Notes under the pieces: generated by a model
The model's database searches: none
Seen by the model: only the letters and a program-made list of their open reading frames with translations
Told to the model about the DNA's origin: nothing
NCBI RefSeq assembly: GCF_000013405.1
Contig: NC_007759.1
Location: 1,179,001 to 1,243,000 of the forward strand
Length of the DNA stretch: 64,000 nt
Direction: 5' to 3'
From: Syntrophus aciditrophicus SB
GTDB lineage: Bacteria > Desulfobacterota > Syntrophia > Syntrophales > Syntrophaceae
Position numbers and translations under genes: made by a program
Shown: positions 34,816-45,506 of the stretch, in pieces
Layout: every line of letters starts with the position of its first letter
Position numbering within the stretch: position 1 is the stretch's first letter

Positions 34816-34838
34816 AACCGGAAGTCGATTGTTTTAAT

Positions 34839-36385
<1,547 letters not shown>

Positions 36386-36387
36386 CG

Positions 36388-38595
36388 ATGAATTATGAAA
36401 CCCTGTTGAAGTCAATTGATTGCATGGCGTCAGATTTTCTCTTTCTTGACAGCGGAGATATGGATGTGCCGACGACAGGAAAATTTCTCAACCATCTGGA
36501 AAATGTCGCAAGAGAGGCATTGAACTTAAATATCATGCCCATTCAGGAAGTAGGAAGGGGATTGAATTCGATTCTTGAATGCATCATCCTGGATTCAATA
36601 GAAGACAAAGAAGCGGCGATTCTGACCTTCGAACAGGGGATCGCACTGTTGCAGGAGATCGTGAACGTAGAGAAAAACCAGGGAAAGTATCAAGGGGATA
36701 TTCGTGGTTATCTGGAGCGAATTGCTTTTGTTACAGGGACTTCCATATCCTCATCCGATAAGGAAATAGTTGACGAGGTTCAAGCCTCGAAGGAGAAAAT
36801 AACGGCTGCGGGTGCTTCCGAAGAGTTTCTGATTCAGGACGAATCCCTGTTGCGGGATTTCATTGCGGAAGGGATGGAGTACGTTGAAGAGATTGAAGTC
36901 AATATCTTAAATCTGGAAAACAATCCGGAAAACAGGGACTATATCAACGCAATTTTTCGTCCTTTTCATTCCATCAAGGGGGTTGCCAGCTTTCTGAATC
37001 TGGAGAAGATCAGAGAACTTTCCCACAATATCGAGAGTCTTCTCGATAAAGCCAGAAACGGAGAACACAGCGTCACGCCGCCATTGATCGATGTTGTACT
37101 GGATGGCGCCGACGCTCTTAAAAGCATGATATCCCGGCTGAAAGAAGCGCTTGAAGGAAAAAAAGAAAATCCTCTCGACGTCGATCTGTCTGCCCTTGAA
37201 ATGCGAATACATAATATCAACAAGGGCATTGAGCAGGAACCTTCCGTAAAAAAACTGGGGGAAATTCTGATAGATGACGGAGTGCTCTCTGAGCAGATGC
37301 TGGAAGAAGGTTTAAAGGCGAAAGAAAATAATCCGGAAAAGAGGCTGGGAGAAACACTGATTAAAGAAAGAGCTGTGACACCGAAGCAGGTTTCTCAGGC
37401 TCTCAGAAAACAGGCCGAGCAGATTACGGATATGTCCACAATAAGAGTGGATACACGAAAGCTCGATGATCTCATCGATATGGTCGGAGAGCTTGTGATT
37501 ACTCAATCCATGGTGCAGCAGAATATCAGCAATCAGGAAAACGGGAACAAGGATCTGGCAAGGAATGTTTCACAACTGTTCCGTATTACGTCAAACTTAC
37601 AGAAGGTATCTACCAGTCTTCGAATGATCCCGATTAAACAGACTTTTCAGCGAATGGCGCGACTTGCCAGAGATGTTTCCAAAAATGTCGGGAAAGCTGT
37701 TGTCGTTGAAATGGAGGGAGAAGACACGGAGCTGGATCGAAATATGGTCGATGAAATTTATAATCCCCTGGTTCATATGATTCGTAATTCCGTTGATCAT
37801 GGGCTGGAAACACCTGAGGAGCGAGTGAGATGCGGGAAGCCGGAAAAAGGGCTGATTCAGTTGAAGGCCTATCATCGTGGCGGAAACTTCGTGATTGAAA
37901 TATCCGATGATGGCCGAGGCTTAAACAGGGAGAAAATTTTGAAAAAGGCCATTCAAAACCATCTCGTCAACAGTGTTGAAGGCCTGACGGACCAGGAAAT
38001 TTATCGTATGATTTTCCTGCCTGGTTTTTCCACCGCTGAAAAAGTGACTGATGTTTCGGGGCGCGGTGTCGGCATGGATGTGGTGAGGCAGACCATTGAA
38101 AAACTGCGGGGCAAGATTGAAATTGAAAGCATCCCGGGAAAAGGCACGACCTTCATTACTCGCTTTCCGTTAACAATGGCCATTATTGACGGAATGATCG
38201 TCAAAGTAGGCAAGGAGCGGTTTATTCTGCCTACTACGGCAATACGTCAGGTTCTCAGGCCGACTCGGGAATCGCATAACCATATTGTGGGACAGGGAGA
38301 AACGGTAAATGTGATGGGGCGGCTTATGCCCCTGGTTCGAGTTTATGATCTCTTCGATATTGAGCCGGAAAAGGTGGATCCCTGGGATGCCATTGTGATT
38401 GTTGTCGATGGGGCCAGCCGTTCCAAATGTCTGCTTGTGGATCAGATCATCGGCAAAGCGGAAGTTGTGATTAAAAGCCTGGGTGAAGGATTAAAGGATA
38501 TAGATGGAATATCGGGCGGCGCCATCATGGGCGATGGTCAGATCGGTCTGATTATTGATCCGGAAGGGTTGTTTGAACTTAGTGAACACTGTTGA
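36388..38595 (+). CDS. cheA: Chemotaxis histidine kinase CheA
   Basis: 735 residues. Order: N-terminal helical part without a phospho-His (1-120), HPt domain (about 140-260) with His194 in RPFHSIKGVASFL, a linker (about 285-345) made of two repeats resembling the MshEN/type II secretion ATPase N-domain (KLGEILIDDGVLSEQMLEEG and RLGETLIKERAVTPKQVSQA), dimerisation helices (about 350-430), HATPase (MIRNSVDHGLETPEER and ISDDGRGLN) and a C-terminal CheW-like domain (about 600-735). No P2 (CheY-binding) domain is recognisable. It phosphorylates CheY and CheB proteins in response to receptors. Confidence 0.94.
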   Translation: MNYETLLKSIDCMASDFLFLDSGDMDVPTTGKFLNHLENVAREALNLNIMPIQEVGRGLNSILECIILDSIEDKEAAILTFEQGIALLQEIVNVEKNQGKYQGDIRGYLERIAFVTGTSISSSDKEIVDEVQASKEKITAAGASEEFLIQDESLLRDFIAEGMEYVEEIEVNILNLENNPENRDYINAIFRPFHSIKGVASFLNLEKIRELSHNIESLLDKARNGEHSVTPPLIDVVLDGADALKSMISRLKEALEGKKENPLDVDLSALEMRIHNINKGIEQEPSVKKLGEILIDDGVLSEQMLEEGLKAKENNPEKRLGETLIKERAVTPKQVSQALRKQAEQITDMSTIRVDTRKLDDLIDMVGELVITQSMVQQNISNQENGNKDLARNVSQLFRITSNLQKVSTSLRMIPIKQTFQRMARLARDVSKNVGKAVVVEMEGEDTELDRNMVDEIYNPLVHMIRNSVDHGLETPEERVRCGKPEKGLIQLKAYHRGGNFVIEISDDGRGLNREKILKKAIQNHLVNSVEGLTDQEIYRMIFLPGFSTAEKVTDVSGRGVGMDVVRQTIEKLRGKIEIESIPGKGTTFITRFPLTMAIIDGMIVKVGKERFILPTTAIRQVLRPTRESHNHIVGQGETVNVMGRLMPLVRVYDLFDIEPEKVDPWDAIVIVVDGASRSKCLLVDQIIGKAEVVIKSLGEGLKDIDGISGGAIMGDGQIGLIIDPEGLFELSEHC

Positions 38596-38703
38596 GCGGT
38601 TAAAAATTTTGGAGAAGGGGAAAGCCGCTGATTTCGGAATGCCTGAACTGAAAATTGGATAAAAGTATAAAATATTTTTAATTTATGATCACCGGAGGAT
38701 AGC

Positions 38704-39084
38704 ATGGATAAAAGTATACGAATATTGATCGTAGATGATTTTGCGACAATGAGAAAGGTTATACGTAATCTTTTGAAGCAGGTGGGATACGAAAATATTG
38801 TGGAGGCCGAGGACGGGGCGATTGCTCTGAGAACCCTGAAGGCTCAGAAAGTGGATTTTGTCATTTCCGACTGGAATATGCCCAATATGAGTGGCCTGGA
38901 GCTGTTGAAGGCTGTTCGGGCAGACGAAGAATTGAATGCAACGCCTTTTTTGATGGTCACTGCCGAGGCGCTTCAGGAAAATGTCATCGCCGCCGTGAAA
39001 GCGGGCGTAAGCAACTATATTGTCAAGCCGTTTACCGCAGAGGTCCTGAATTCAAAAATAGAAAAAATCCTGGGAAGTCTTTAG
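38704..39084 (+). CDS. cheY: Chemotaxis response regulator CheY
   Basis: 126 residues, a compact canonical CheY. Acidic pair in LIVDDFATM, acceptor Asp in [14 protein letters not shown], Thr/Ala switch in [10 protein letters not shown] and Lys in [25 protein letters not shown] precedes the ATG. 108 bp after cheA and 80 bp before a cheX gene. It is the closest to flagellar-motor CheYs in the window, so the likely motor output. Confidence 0.95.
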   Translation: MDKSIRILIVDDFATMRKVIRNLLKQVGYENIVEAEDGAIALRTLKAQKVDFVISDWNMPNMSGLELLKAVRADEELNATPFLMVTAEALQENVIAAVKAGVSNYIVKPFTAEVLNSKIEKILGSL

Positions 39085-39164
39085 AGGGTTGATCCGGAGA
39101 GCGTGATGTCAATTATTTGTATTTAATTACTGAGTTCCTACTCTTAAGAATAAAAGGATGCCTA

Positions 39165-39635
39165 ATGGATGTTCGATTCATCAATCCCTTTTTGGATGCT
39201 ACAGAGAATGTGTTGAGAACAATGGCGTTTGTTGAGCCGAAGGTGGGTAAACCCTATTTGAAAAAAGATAATGCGGCAAAGGGGGATATTTCAGGAATCA
39301 TCGGGTTGACCGGTGACCTCAGGGGATCTCTGGGGTTGAGTTTCAGCGAAGCCTGCATTGTCAGAATCGTTTCCAACATGCTTGGGGAATCCTTGACGGG
39401 GATCGATAACGACGTCAAGGATGCCGTCGGGGAGATCACCAACATGATCTCGGGTGTTGCCAGAAAAAAGCTGGAGTCGGAGGGATTCAGTATCACGGCG
39501 GCCATTCCAACCGTAGTGGCCGGTAAAAGCCACTCCATTGTCCATGTTCTGGGCGGGCCGAGCATCATTATCCCTTTTGAGATCGAGGAAGGGCCCTTTG
39601 TTGTGGATGTCTGTCTTGGAAACGGTCCTACCTGA
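39165..39635 (+). CDS. cheX: CheY-phosphatase CheX
   Basis: 156 residues. One CheX domain: GKPYLKKDNAAKGDISGIIG, then the phosphatase helix DAVGEITNMISGVARKKLE with ExxN. It dephosphorylates CheY-P. AAAGGATGCCTA lies before the ATG at 39165; the frame is open from 39117 but the extra residues look noncoding. It directly follows cheY, its likely substrate. Convergent with motB. Confidence 0.9.
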   Translation: MDVRFINPFLDATENVLRTMAFVEPKVGKPYLKKDNAAKGDISGIIGLTGDLRGSLGLSFSEACIVRIVSNMLGESLTGIDNDVKDAVGEITNMISGVARKKLESEGFSITAAIPTVVAGKSHSIVHVLGGPSIIIPFEIEEGPFVVDVCLGNGPT

Positions 39636-39675
39636 AATACCATGAAATATAAGCAATACATGAAACGTTGTTCTG

Positions 39676-40440
39676 TTACTTTGGCTGGATGACAATAATG
39701 CTGATCCTCCTGTTGCGGGCATCCATGGGGTTCTGGGGAATAAACAATTCCTGATCGGCGTAACCGATGACTCTGGCAATCCGTCCCGGATCGATTGAAT
39801 TGTTCTCAAGTTCCCGTCGAGCCGCGGATGCTCTGGCTGTAGAAAGTTCCCAGTTTGTTGTTTGCGCGCTTCGGAATGGGGCCGCATCGGTATGGCCTTC
39901 AACGATAATTCTATTGGGACTGTCTTTCAGGTTTTCAGAAACGATTCTCAGAATTTCTTTCGCTTTGAATGTGGGTTCCGCGCTGCCCAAGGGAAACATC
40001 AAACTGCCTTCCTTGTCAACGATCTGAATTTTCAGCCCGTTATCAACGATACTGACCATCACCTGGTCCTTCAGTGTCTGTAATTTCTCATCGATTGCGA
40101 TTTTGATACGATGCTCCAGATCCTTCGAGGAAAGGCCGGGTTCCCGATTTCTGTACCCCTGCCCGGAATCGGCCACTCTTCCCGCTTTATCCAGAATACC
40201 GGATGAACCGGACATGAACGAAGATCCGGATTCCTTCAAGACAGAGAATGTTTTGAAATATTCCGCTACAGCACTTCTCTTTTCGGGAGACACCATGGTG
40301 ATCAGCCAGAGTAATAGAAAAAAAGCCATCATCGCAGTGACAAAATCCGCGTAAGCGACTTTCCAGGATCCGCCGTGGTGGCCATCGTGATGACGCTTTT
40401 TTACTTTTCTTATGATGATAACGGGTTGTTGATCGTCCAA
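39676..40440 (-). CDS. motB: Flagellar stator protein MotB
   Basis: 254 residues. A short basic cytoplasmic head, one membrane helix (about 28-48) with the ion-binding Asp in VAYADFVTAMMAFFLLLWL, a plug/linker region, and a C-terminal OmpA-type peptidoglycan-binding domain (about 140-250; IIVEGHTDAAPF and ELSTARASAARREL). Anchors the stator to the cell wall. It is four bases after motA, forming one operon pilZ-motA-motB. The helix alone does not settle proton versus sodium coupling. Confidence 0.95.
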   Translation of the reverse strand: MDDQQPVIIIRKVKKRHHDGHHGGSWKVAYADFVTAMMAFFLLLWLITMVSPEKRSAVAEYFKTFSVLKESGSSFMSGSSGILDKAGRVADSGQGYRNREPGLSSKDLEHRIKIAIDEKLQTLKDQVMVSIVDNGLKIQIVDKEGSLMFPLGSAEPTFKAKEILRIVSENLKDSPNRIIVEGHTDAAPFRSAQTTNWELSTARASAARRELENNSIDPGRIARVIGYADQELFIPQNPMDARNRRISIIVIQPK

Positions 40441-40444
40441 TTTT

Positions 40445-41302
40445 TTATCCTTTGCTTTGTCTCAGAGCCTCTTCTATTTCTATGAAAGATGGCCGATCGT
40501 TTGCCGGTATGACGCGTCGCCCGAACTCCACGGCCACTTTGGGTGCGGAACCGCCGATAAAGGCCAGAAGAGCCACTTTCAAAACAGTCAGATAGAGAAT
40601 GTTTTCGCCGGCCTGATGTTCGATATTCTTTCCCATGGGACCAACAAATCCATAACAGGTAAGAACACCAATGAAGGTTCCCACCAGGGCCGCGCCGATG
40701 CATTTTCCTAAAACCTCCGGCGGCTCGCTGATCTTGCCCATAGTCAGGACGACACCGAGAACGGCGGCAACGATGCCAAGCCCGGGAAGAGCATCCGCTA
40801 CAAAATTAACACTTTTTGCAGGCTGCATCATTTCTTCATAATAGACATCCAGTTCATGATCAATCAGGGCATCCAGTTCATGGGGAGCGATGGTGGTCGT
40901 CATGACCGTTCGCAGCGTGTCGGTAATCAGGTCAATCGCATGTGTGTTGTTGAGGATGGACGGATATTGAGAAAACAAAGGGCTCTCCTGAGGACTGTCC
41001 ACGTCCGATTCAATCGATACGAGACCCTGCTGGCGGATTTTATAAAAGATCCCGTTCAGCAGCATTAAAGCCTCGGTATAATCTTTCTTGTCAAACGTTT
41101 TACCGCGAAAAATCCGGGAAATTGACTTAATGACCGCTTTAACGACTTTGGATGGGGAACTGATCAGAAAACCACCGATTGCCGCGCCAAAGATAATTAA
41201 AAATTCCGCCGGTTGAAAAAGAACTGCAAGGTTGCCGTGCTCCAGAAGATAACCGCCGATTACCGTGGTAAAAACAATAACAATTCCTATGATGGCAAGC
41301 AT
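40445..41302 (-). CDS. motA: Flagellar stator protein MotA
   Basis: 285 residues with four membrane helices (about 1-20, 27-50, 145-170, 180-205). The conserved Pro is in ADALPGLGIVAAVLGVVLTM. A charged cytoplasmic loop between helices 2 and 3 contacts the rotor. I start at Met 41302 (MLAIIGIVIVF), which fits family N-termini; the frame is open to 41356 but overlaps pilZ. GGGGGAG lies 14 bases upstream, rather far, so coupling to the pilZ stop ten bases away probably matters. Confidence 0.93.
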   Translation of the reverse strand: MLAIIGIVIVFTTVIGGYLLEHGNLAVLFQPAEFLIIFGAAIGGFLISSPSKVVKAVIKSISRIFRGKTFDKKDYTEALMLLNGIFYKIRQQGLVSIESDVDSPQESPLFSQYPSILNNTHAIDLITDTLRTVMTTTIAPHELDALIDHELDVYYEEMMQPAKSVNFVADALPGLGIVAAVLGVVLTMGKISEPPEVLGKCIGAALVGTFIGVLTCYGFVGPMGKNIEHQAGENILYLTVLKVALLAFIGGSAPKVAVEFGRRVIPANDRPSFIEIEEALRQSKG

Positions 41303-41312
41303 TGAATATACG

Positions 41313-41849
41313 TCAGCTCCCCCGTTTTTCCCGAAGGAGTTCCCTTTCCCGTTCAAAAACGAATTTTACAATTTCCTCTCTAACCGAATCGTCCATTTGA
41401 ACGAATGAAAGAGACAACCGGTATCCCTCAGCCCTTTCTTCACTGGCGATGATCATTCCATAAAGACAGAGCGCCCGGTTTTTATGTGGCGAAAGAAATG
41501 TTTTTATTTCGATAATGTCGCCTTCAGCGAATTTTTCAGGCGTTGTAAAGCAGAGACCGGCGCCGCTGATGTTGACGAGTCGTGACGACAGAGCATTAAA
41601 TCCCTCGTTTCGCAATGTGAGAAGGTGGAGTATCTGATCCAGTTTTGCGTTCAAGATACACAGACTGCCATAAAGCGCTGAATCGGCTGTTTCGGGAAGA
41701 ACCTTCGGGTTTTTGGGATAAGTCTGGTCAAGAATTCTTGATTTAAGAAAGGCTAGTTCCTGCTCGGGCACAAGCCGATAAGAGAGGGGAATGAACGCCT
41801 CAACGCGAGAAAACTGTCTTTTGTCGATGTCGCTTTTTCCTTTTTCCAT
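41313..41849 (-). CDS. PilZ-domain protein
   Basis: 178 residues. It starts with an RQFSRVEAFIPLSYR segment, a variant of the RxxxR cyclic-di-GMP arm, followed by a helical insert (about 30-85) and a beta barrel with SSRLVNISGAGLCF (the D/NxSxxG-type motif, here NISGAG) and EGDIIEIKTF. PilZ proteins bind cyclic-di-GMP. Its place as first gene of the motA-motB operon suggests that it tunes stator or motor function (brake-like, as YcgR does), although it lacks a YcgR-N domain. The ATG has AAAAAGGAAA-type sequence upstream. Confidence 0.85.
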   Translation of the reverse strand: MEKGKSDIDKRQFSRVEAFIPLSYRLVPEQELAFLKSRILDQTYPKNPKVLPETADSALYGSLCILNAKLDQILHLLTLRNEGFNALSSRLVNISGAGLCFTTPEKFAEGDIIEIKTFLSPHKNRALCLYGMIIASEERAEGYRLSLSFVQMDDSVREEIVKFVFERERELLREKRGS

Positions 41850-42130
41850 AACTATTTCCCTGCCCGGTTGTCTTTATGCCGCTTCTGGACACAATCTGTT
41901 TTGCAAGGCGGATGCCATGAAAGCGCCATCAAAAGGTTCGTAGTAAGCGAAGCGATGCAGAACCGGGCTGAAGTTCAACTGGAGCGGATTGACAGTCGGA
42001 TCTGTAAGGAGGATTGTTTACAGGAAATAAGGAAAAGCACTCTGTTTAAGCTTTTTTCTGTGAGAGGGAAATTCGGTCTCTGCATATCTTTGTGCATGCA
42101 GACAAATGGTTACAACAGATCCGGAAAATC

Positions 42131-42955
42131 TCAGTACTGATTCTTAATGATTGAAATTCTTTTGTAAAAATAAGCTGATATAAAAAATACGAGATTCAGG
42201 ATCACAATAGCAGCCCCCGTAGGGACATCGAGATAAAAAGAAAAGATTATGCCAGTCAACACGGATGTCAGCGCGCTGACTGCGGCAATCAGCATTGTGG
42301 TCCTGAAACTTCTGGCGAGCTGGAGCGCTGTGACTGCTGGTAGAATTAGAAGCGAGGAGATCAGCATAATGCCGACCACTTTCATGGAAAGGACAACCGT
42401 TATGGCGGTCAAGATGGCAAAAACGTTATCAAGAGCCTTGACATTGATCCCGGCTGCCTTAGCTGATTCTCCGTCGAAAGTGATCAAAAGCCATTCATTA
42501 TAGAAAAAGGATAAAAAAAGAATGACAGCTGCGGACAGGATGATGGCGATGAACACCTCGAGTCGGCTGATCGACAGGATGCTGCCGAAAAGAAAACTGA
42601 AGAGATCGACGTTGAATCCTCCGGCAAGGCTGGAAATCATGACTCCACCCGCAATCCCCAGTGAGGAGATGACTCCGATGGCTGCATCGCCGTAAAGTCG
42701 CATTTTCTGCGTAATTTTCATGATGCCGATAGAGCAGATCATCACCAGGGGAAGGGACACAACCAGAGGGGAAGATTTGAAGAGAAGGGCAAGGGCCACC
42801 GTGCCGAACGTCGCATGAGCAAGTCCGTCGCCTATCAGAGATAGGCGGCGCAGGACGAGAAAGACTCCCTGGGTGGAGCAGAGAAGGGCGATAAAAAGAC
42901 CGGCAATCAGCGCCCGCTGAACAAAACCGTATTTCAGAAACTCGAACATTTCCAT
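42131..42955 (-). CDS. znuB: Zinc/manganese ABC transporter permease
   Basis: 274 residues, ABC-3 family permease with about eight membrane helices (VLRRLSLIGDGLAHATFGTV near residue 31 is characteristic). It forms the channel of a metal importer with the ATPase at 43071 and the binding lipoprotein at 43838. The gap of 115 bp to the ATPase gene is larger than usual, but all three share strand and order. Metal specificity (Zn or Mn) cannot be told from the permease. The znu name is tentative. Confidence 0.88.
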   Translation of the reverse strand: MEMFEFLKYGFVQRALIAGLFIALLCSTQGVFLVLRRLSLIGDGLAHATFGTVALALLFKSSPLVVSLPLVMICSIGIMKITQKMRLYGDAAIGVISSLGIAGGVMISSLAGGFNVDLFSFLFGSILSISRLEVFIAIILSAAVILFLSFFYNEWLLITFDGESAKAAGINVKALDNVFAILTAITVVLSMKVVGIMLISSLLILPAVTALQLARSFRTTMLIAAVSALTSVLTGIIFSFYLDVPTGAAIVILNLVFFISAYFYKRISIIKNQY

Positions 42956-43070
42956 GAATTGAACCTTATCTCTTGAATTAAACTTTTTGGGGACAACAAA
43001 ATCCCTCTTTTCGGGTCCTTATTGCCCTGGGCATGTAGCATGCAGTCATCCTGAAAAAACCCGGTCAAAT

Positions 43071-43847
43071 TCAGCCTGTTTTCCGGTTGTTGTGATCGTG
43101 ACGATGGCAGATGATGTGCTGGGCAAAACTTCCAAACAGGCGGGTGACATCCGAAGACTCACAGAAATCTAAAAAACTTCCGTAAAAAATAATAGTTTTG
43201 TCCAGGTACAGGAGCTTCGAGGAATATCGACCGATGTTGGCAATATCATGGGTAACGAGGATAATCGTGATTCGTCTCTGTTCGTTCATTTCCCGGAGCA
43301 GGTCAAAGAAGCGCTCTCTCGTATGGGGATCCAGGGCGCTGGTCGGTTCATCGAGAATCAGAAAATCAGGATTGCCAACAATGGCCTTTGCCAGCAATAC
43401 CCGTTGCTGCTGGCCGCCAGAAAGTTCCCCGATCAGCCGGTTCCTGAGATCTAAAATCCCCAGTGATTTCAAAGTATCTTCGATGATTTCCCGATCCCTG
43501 TGTCGAATGTACCGGGGGAAGGTCTTGCTGGCCAGCAATCCCATGGCTGCGATTTCCATCACAGTGGCCGGAAACCGCGGATTAATGGAAGCAGCCTTCT
43601 GCGGTAAATATCCGATCCTGTTCCATTCCTTGAAAGAGACGATGTCCTGACCGAAGAGACTTATCCGGCCGTGATTGAAAGGCAGAAGTCCCAGAAGCAC
43701 TTTGATCAGGGTCGTTTTTCCCGAACCGTTGGGGCCTACCAGACCGATGTAATCTCCCTGATGAATAACCAGTGAGATGCCGCTCAGGACTTCTGTCGAA
43801 TTATAATAAAAATTCAGGCGTTCAACAGAAAGCACATCTATGGGCAT
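43071..43847 (-). CDS. znuC: Zinc/manganese ABC transporter ATPase
   Basis: 258 residues. Walker A GPNGSGKTTLIKVL (about 37-50), Q-loop YLPQKAA, signature LSGGQQQRVLLAKA (about 143-156), Walker B FLILDEPTSALD, then the switch His in LVTHDIANIG. Energises import of divalent metal. Its start overlaps the end of the binding-protein gene by ten bases. The C-terminal tail is rich in His (HIICHRHDHNN), which may bind metal. Tentative znu assignment by operon. Confidence 0.92.
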   Translation of the reverse strand: MPIDVLSVERLNFYYNSTEVLSGISLVIHQGDYIGLVGPNGSGKTTLIKVLLGLLPFNHGRISLFGQDIVSFKEWNRIGYLPQKAASINPRFPATVMEIAAMGLLASKTFPRYIRHRDREIIEDTLKSLGILDLRNRLIGELSGGQQQRVLLAKAIVGNPDFLILDEPTSALDPHTRERFFDLLREMNEQRRITIILVTHDIANIGRYSSKLLYLDKTIIFYGSFLDFCESSDVTRLFGSFAQHIICHRHDHNNRKTG

Positions 43848-44794
43848 AGCAGTCCCACTTTCAGATTATTGAGATTTTTCTCCATCAGATCAAGGAAGGT
43901 AACGCCCCGGGCGAGTTCGTCCCTGGAAACGTTGTGAGCCCCGTGGAGCATCAGCATGCTTGCCCCCGTCTCATTGGCTATCGCCCTGGCGACTTTGGGG
44001 TCGATCAGCTCTTCGTGAAAGATGGCCGATATGTGGTTTTTTTTGAGATAATCCGTCATTTCCATCAGCCTCTTCGGTGTCGGTTCCGCGTCTGGCGTGA
44101 ATCCGCGGTAGGCGGACATGTATTGCAAACCATATCGCGCAGCGAGGTAGTTGAAAGTGAAATGACCGGCATGAACCAGAGTCTGATGTTTGCATCGGGA
44201 TAAAGTCGTTTTATAAGTAGAATCCAGTTCGGCCAGCTTCTTTTTGTATTTTTCAGCGTTTTTTCTGTAAAACATCGAATTATCTGGATCTTTTGAGCTC
44301 AATCCTTCTGTGATGGAATCCACCATTTTCATGGCATTGGTGAAATCGAGCCAGGTATGAGGATCGTTCCCTTCCGTTCGCTTAAAGTGGGAGGGGCCTT
44401 CCTCCGGATGCTCATCAGCGGCTTTCAGAGTCAGGACACCCTTGCCGGCGTTGATGACCATGAGCTTTCTGTTGTCAATGCCTTTGAGCAGGTCATCTAC
44501 CCAAGGCTCCATGAAACGCCCTGTAAAGATAAAAACATCGGCATGCTGAATGCGCTTCATGTCGGCTGGAGTGGGTTCGAAGGAATGCGCTTCTACACCG
44601 GGAGGCAGCAGAAGTGCCACTTCGACTTTCTGTTGCCCGATCTGGCGGGTGAAATCATACAAAGGAAAGAGCGAGGTGACGATTTTCATTTTTCCATCGG
44701 GTGAGGGTGGTTGCTCCTGTTTTCCGCAAGCCTGCAGAACAGCACACATCATGACGATGAGCACAATCGGGATGCTTTGTTTTAATGGTTTCAT
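43838..44794 (-). CDS. znuA: Metal-binding lipoprotein of zinc/manganese transporter
   Basis: 318 residues. Lipoprotein signal ending LQAC (Cys at about residue 23). Cluster A-1/ZnuA-like fold: SLFPLYDFTRQIG, metal His in PGVEAHSFEPTP (about 71), a short loop with several His and acids (ADEHPEEGPSHF, about 130), His in VHAGHFTFNY and acids in FHEELIDPK. The loop is much shorter than the His-rich loop of many ZnuA proteins. Binds metal in the periplasm and hands it to the permease. First gene of the transporter operon, 82 bp after the Fur-family gene. Confidence 0.9.
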   Translation of the reverse strand: MKPLKQSIPIVLIVMMCAVLQACGKQEQPPSPDGKMKIVTSLFPLYDFTRQIGQQKVEVALLLPPGVEAHSFEPTPADMKRIQHADVFIFTGRFMEPWVDDLLKGIDNRKLMVINAGKGVLTLKAADEHPEEGPSHFKRTEGNDPHTWLDFTNAMKMVDSITEGLSSKDPDNSMFYRKNAEKYKKKLAELDSTYKTTLSRCKHQTLVHAGHFTFNYLAARYGLQYMSAYRGFTPDAEPTPKRLMEMTDYLKKNHISAIFHEELIDPKVARAIANETGASMLMLHGAHNVSRDELARGVTFLDLMEKNLNNLKVGLLCP

Positions 44795-44876
44795 ATCTCT
44801 GTTCCCTCAGAATCAACGATAAATGATGAATTCTCGTTGCCTGTCAGATGAGACAGCATGGTTTGGCTTCGTTTTT

Positions 44877-45332
44877 TCAAGATACGGGATCATTCACATG
44901 ACGCCGACAGTCATCGCAGAGTCCGCTGATATTGACTGTTATTTGATCGATGATTAAATGTTCATAGCCGGGCAGGCCTTCCCGAAACAAAGAAAGGGTC
45001 TGAGGGGCCAGACAGATCAGAATGCCGCATCGTCGGCAGTTGAAATGAGCGTGCTCTGGATTGTGCATACAATTGATTTCATAATAATTGACTCCGTGCT
45101 GAGTCTCAATTTCTCTGACGATGCCGTGCATTTTGAATGTCTTTAATATCCGGTAAACCGTTACTCTGTTGATTTTGCAGGTATCGTTAAGCAAAGCACA
45201 GATCTCTCCCGCGTTCACAGGGGAATGATGATGAATCAGCAAATCCAGAACGGAAAGTCGCTGCGCTGTTTTATGCAAACCAGCCCTGGACAGGGTTTGC
45301 AGGGCATCGCAATGTTGTGTTGAATCTCCCAT
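44877..45332 (-). CDS. Fur-family metal regulator (Zur-like)
   Basis: 151 residues. Winged helix (about 10-85; KTAQRLSVLDLLIHHHSPVN, NRVTVYRILKTFKMHGIV) and a dimer/metal domain with HNPEHAHFNCRRCG and GLCDDCRRH, giving the two CxxC pairs of a structural zinc site plus His ligands. Adjacent to a zinc/manganese-type importer on the same strand, so most likely Zur, repressing uptake when metal is sufficient. Fur or PerR are less likely from context. Confidence 0.88.
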   Translation of the reverse strand: MGDSTQHCDALQTLSRAGLHKTAQRLSVLDLLIHHHSPVNAGEICALLNDTCKINRVTVYRILKTFKMHGIVREIETQHGVNYYEINCMHNPEHAHFNCRRCGILICLAPQTLSLFREGLPGYEHLIIDQITVNISGLCDDCRRHVNDPVS

Positions 45333-45351
45333 AGAGTCATATTTACATTAA

Positions 45352-45368
45352 ATGCAACTCGAATGCAA
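45352..45368. promoter_or_regulatory. Possible regulator site upstream of Fur-family gene
   Basis: ATGCAA occurs twice with starts 11 bases apart (ATGCAACTCGAATGCAA), 20 bases upstream of the Fur-family start, in the 174-base divergent space before xerD. Each half contains the self-complementary TGCA. It could be an autoregulatory operator; I cannot match it to a known Zur box. Confidence 0.25.
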
Positions 45369-45432
45369 AAACTAAATCCTTACTGTTCAAGAGTCAAACA
45401 GAAAGTATATCTCCATGAAAATGACTATCGCA

Positions 45433-45460
45433 TTGACCTTTTGATCGGAATAGCTTAAAT
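45433..45460 (+). promoter_or_regulatory. Candidate promoter for xerD gene block
   Basis: TTGACC (45433-45438) followed after 16 bases by TTAAAT (45455-45460), about 45 bases before the xerD start. The -35 is good, the -10 mediocre. It would drive the long plus-strand block from xerD onward. Confidence 0.4.
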
Positions 45461-45506
45461 ACTGGCTTCTATTTTTATTCCTCAAGGAAAGTCAATTTAT
45501 ACAGTC

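Noticed and set aside
41868-42140. 90-codon plus-strand frame between pilZ and znuB
   Set aside because: No ribosome site; cysteine-rich, erratic composition; overlaps the end of the permease gene.
43198-43650. 150-codon frame opposite the metal-transporter ATPase gene
   Set aside because: Antisense shadow of a strongly conserved ABC ATPase.
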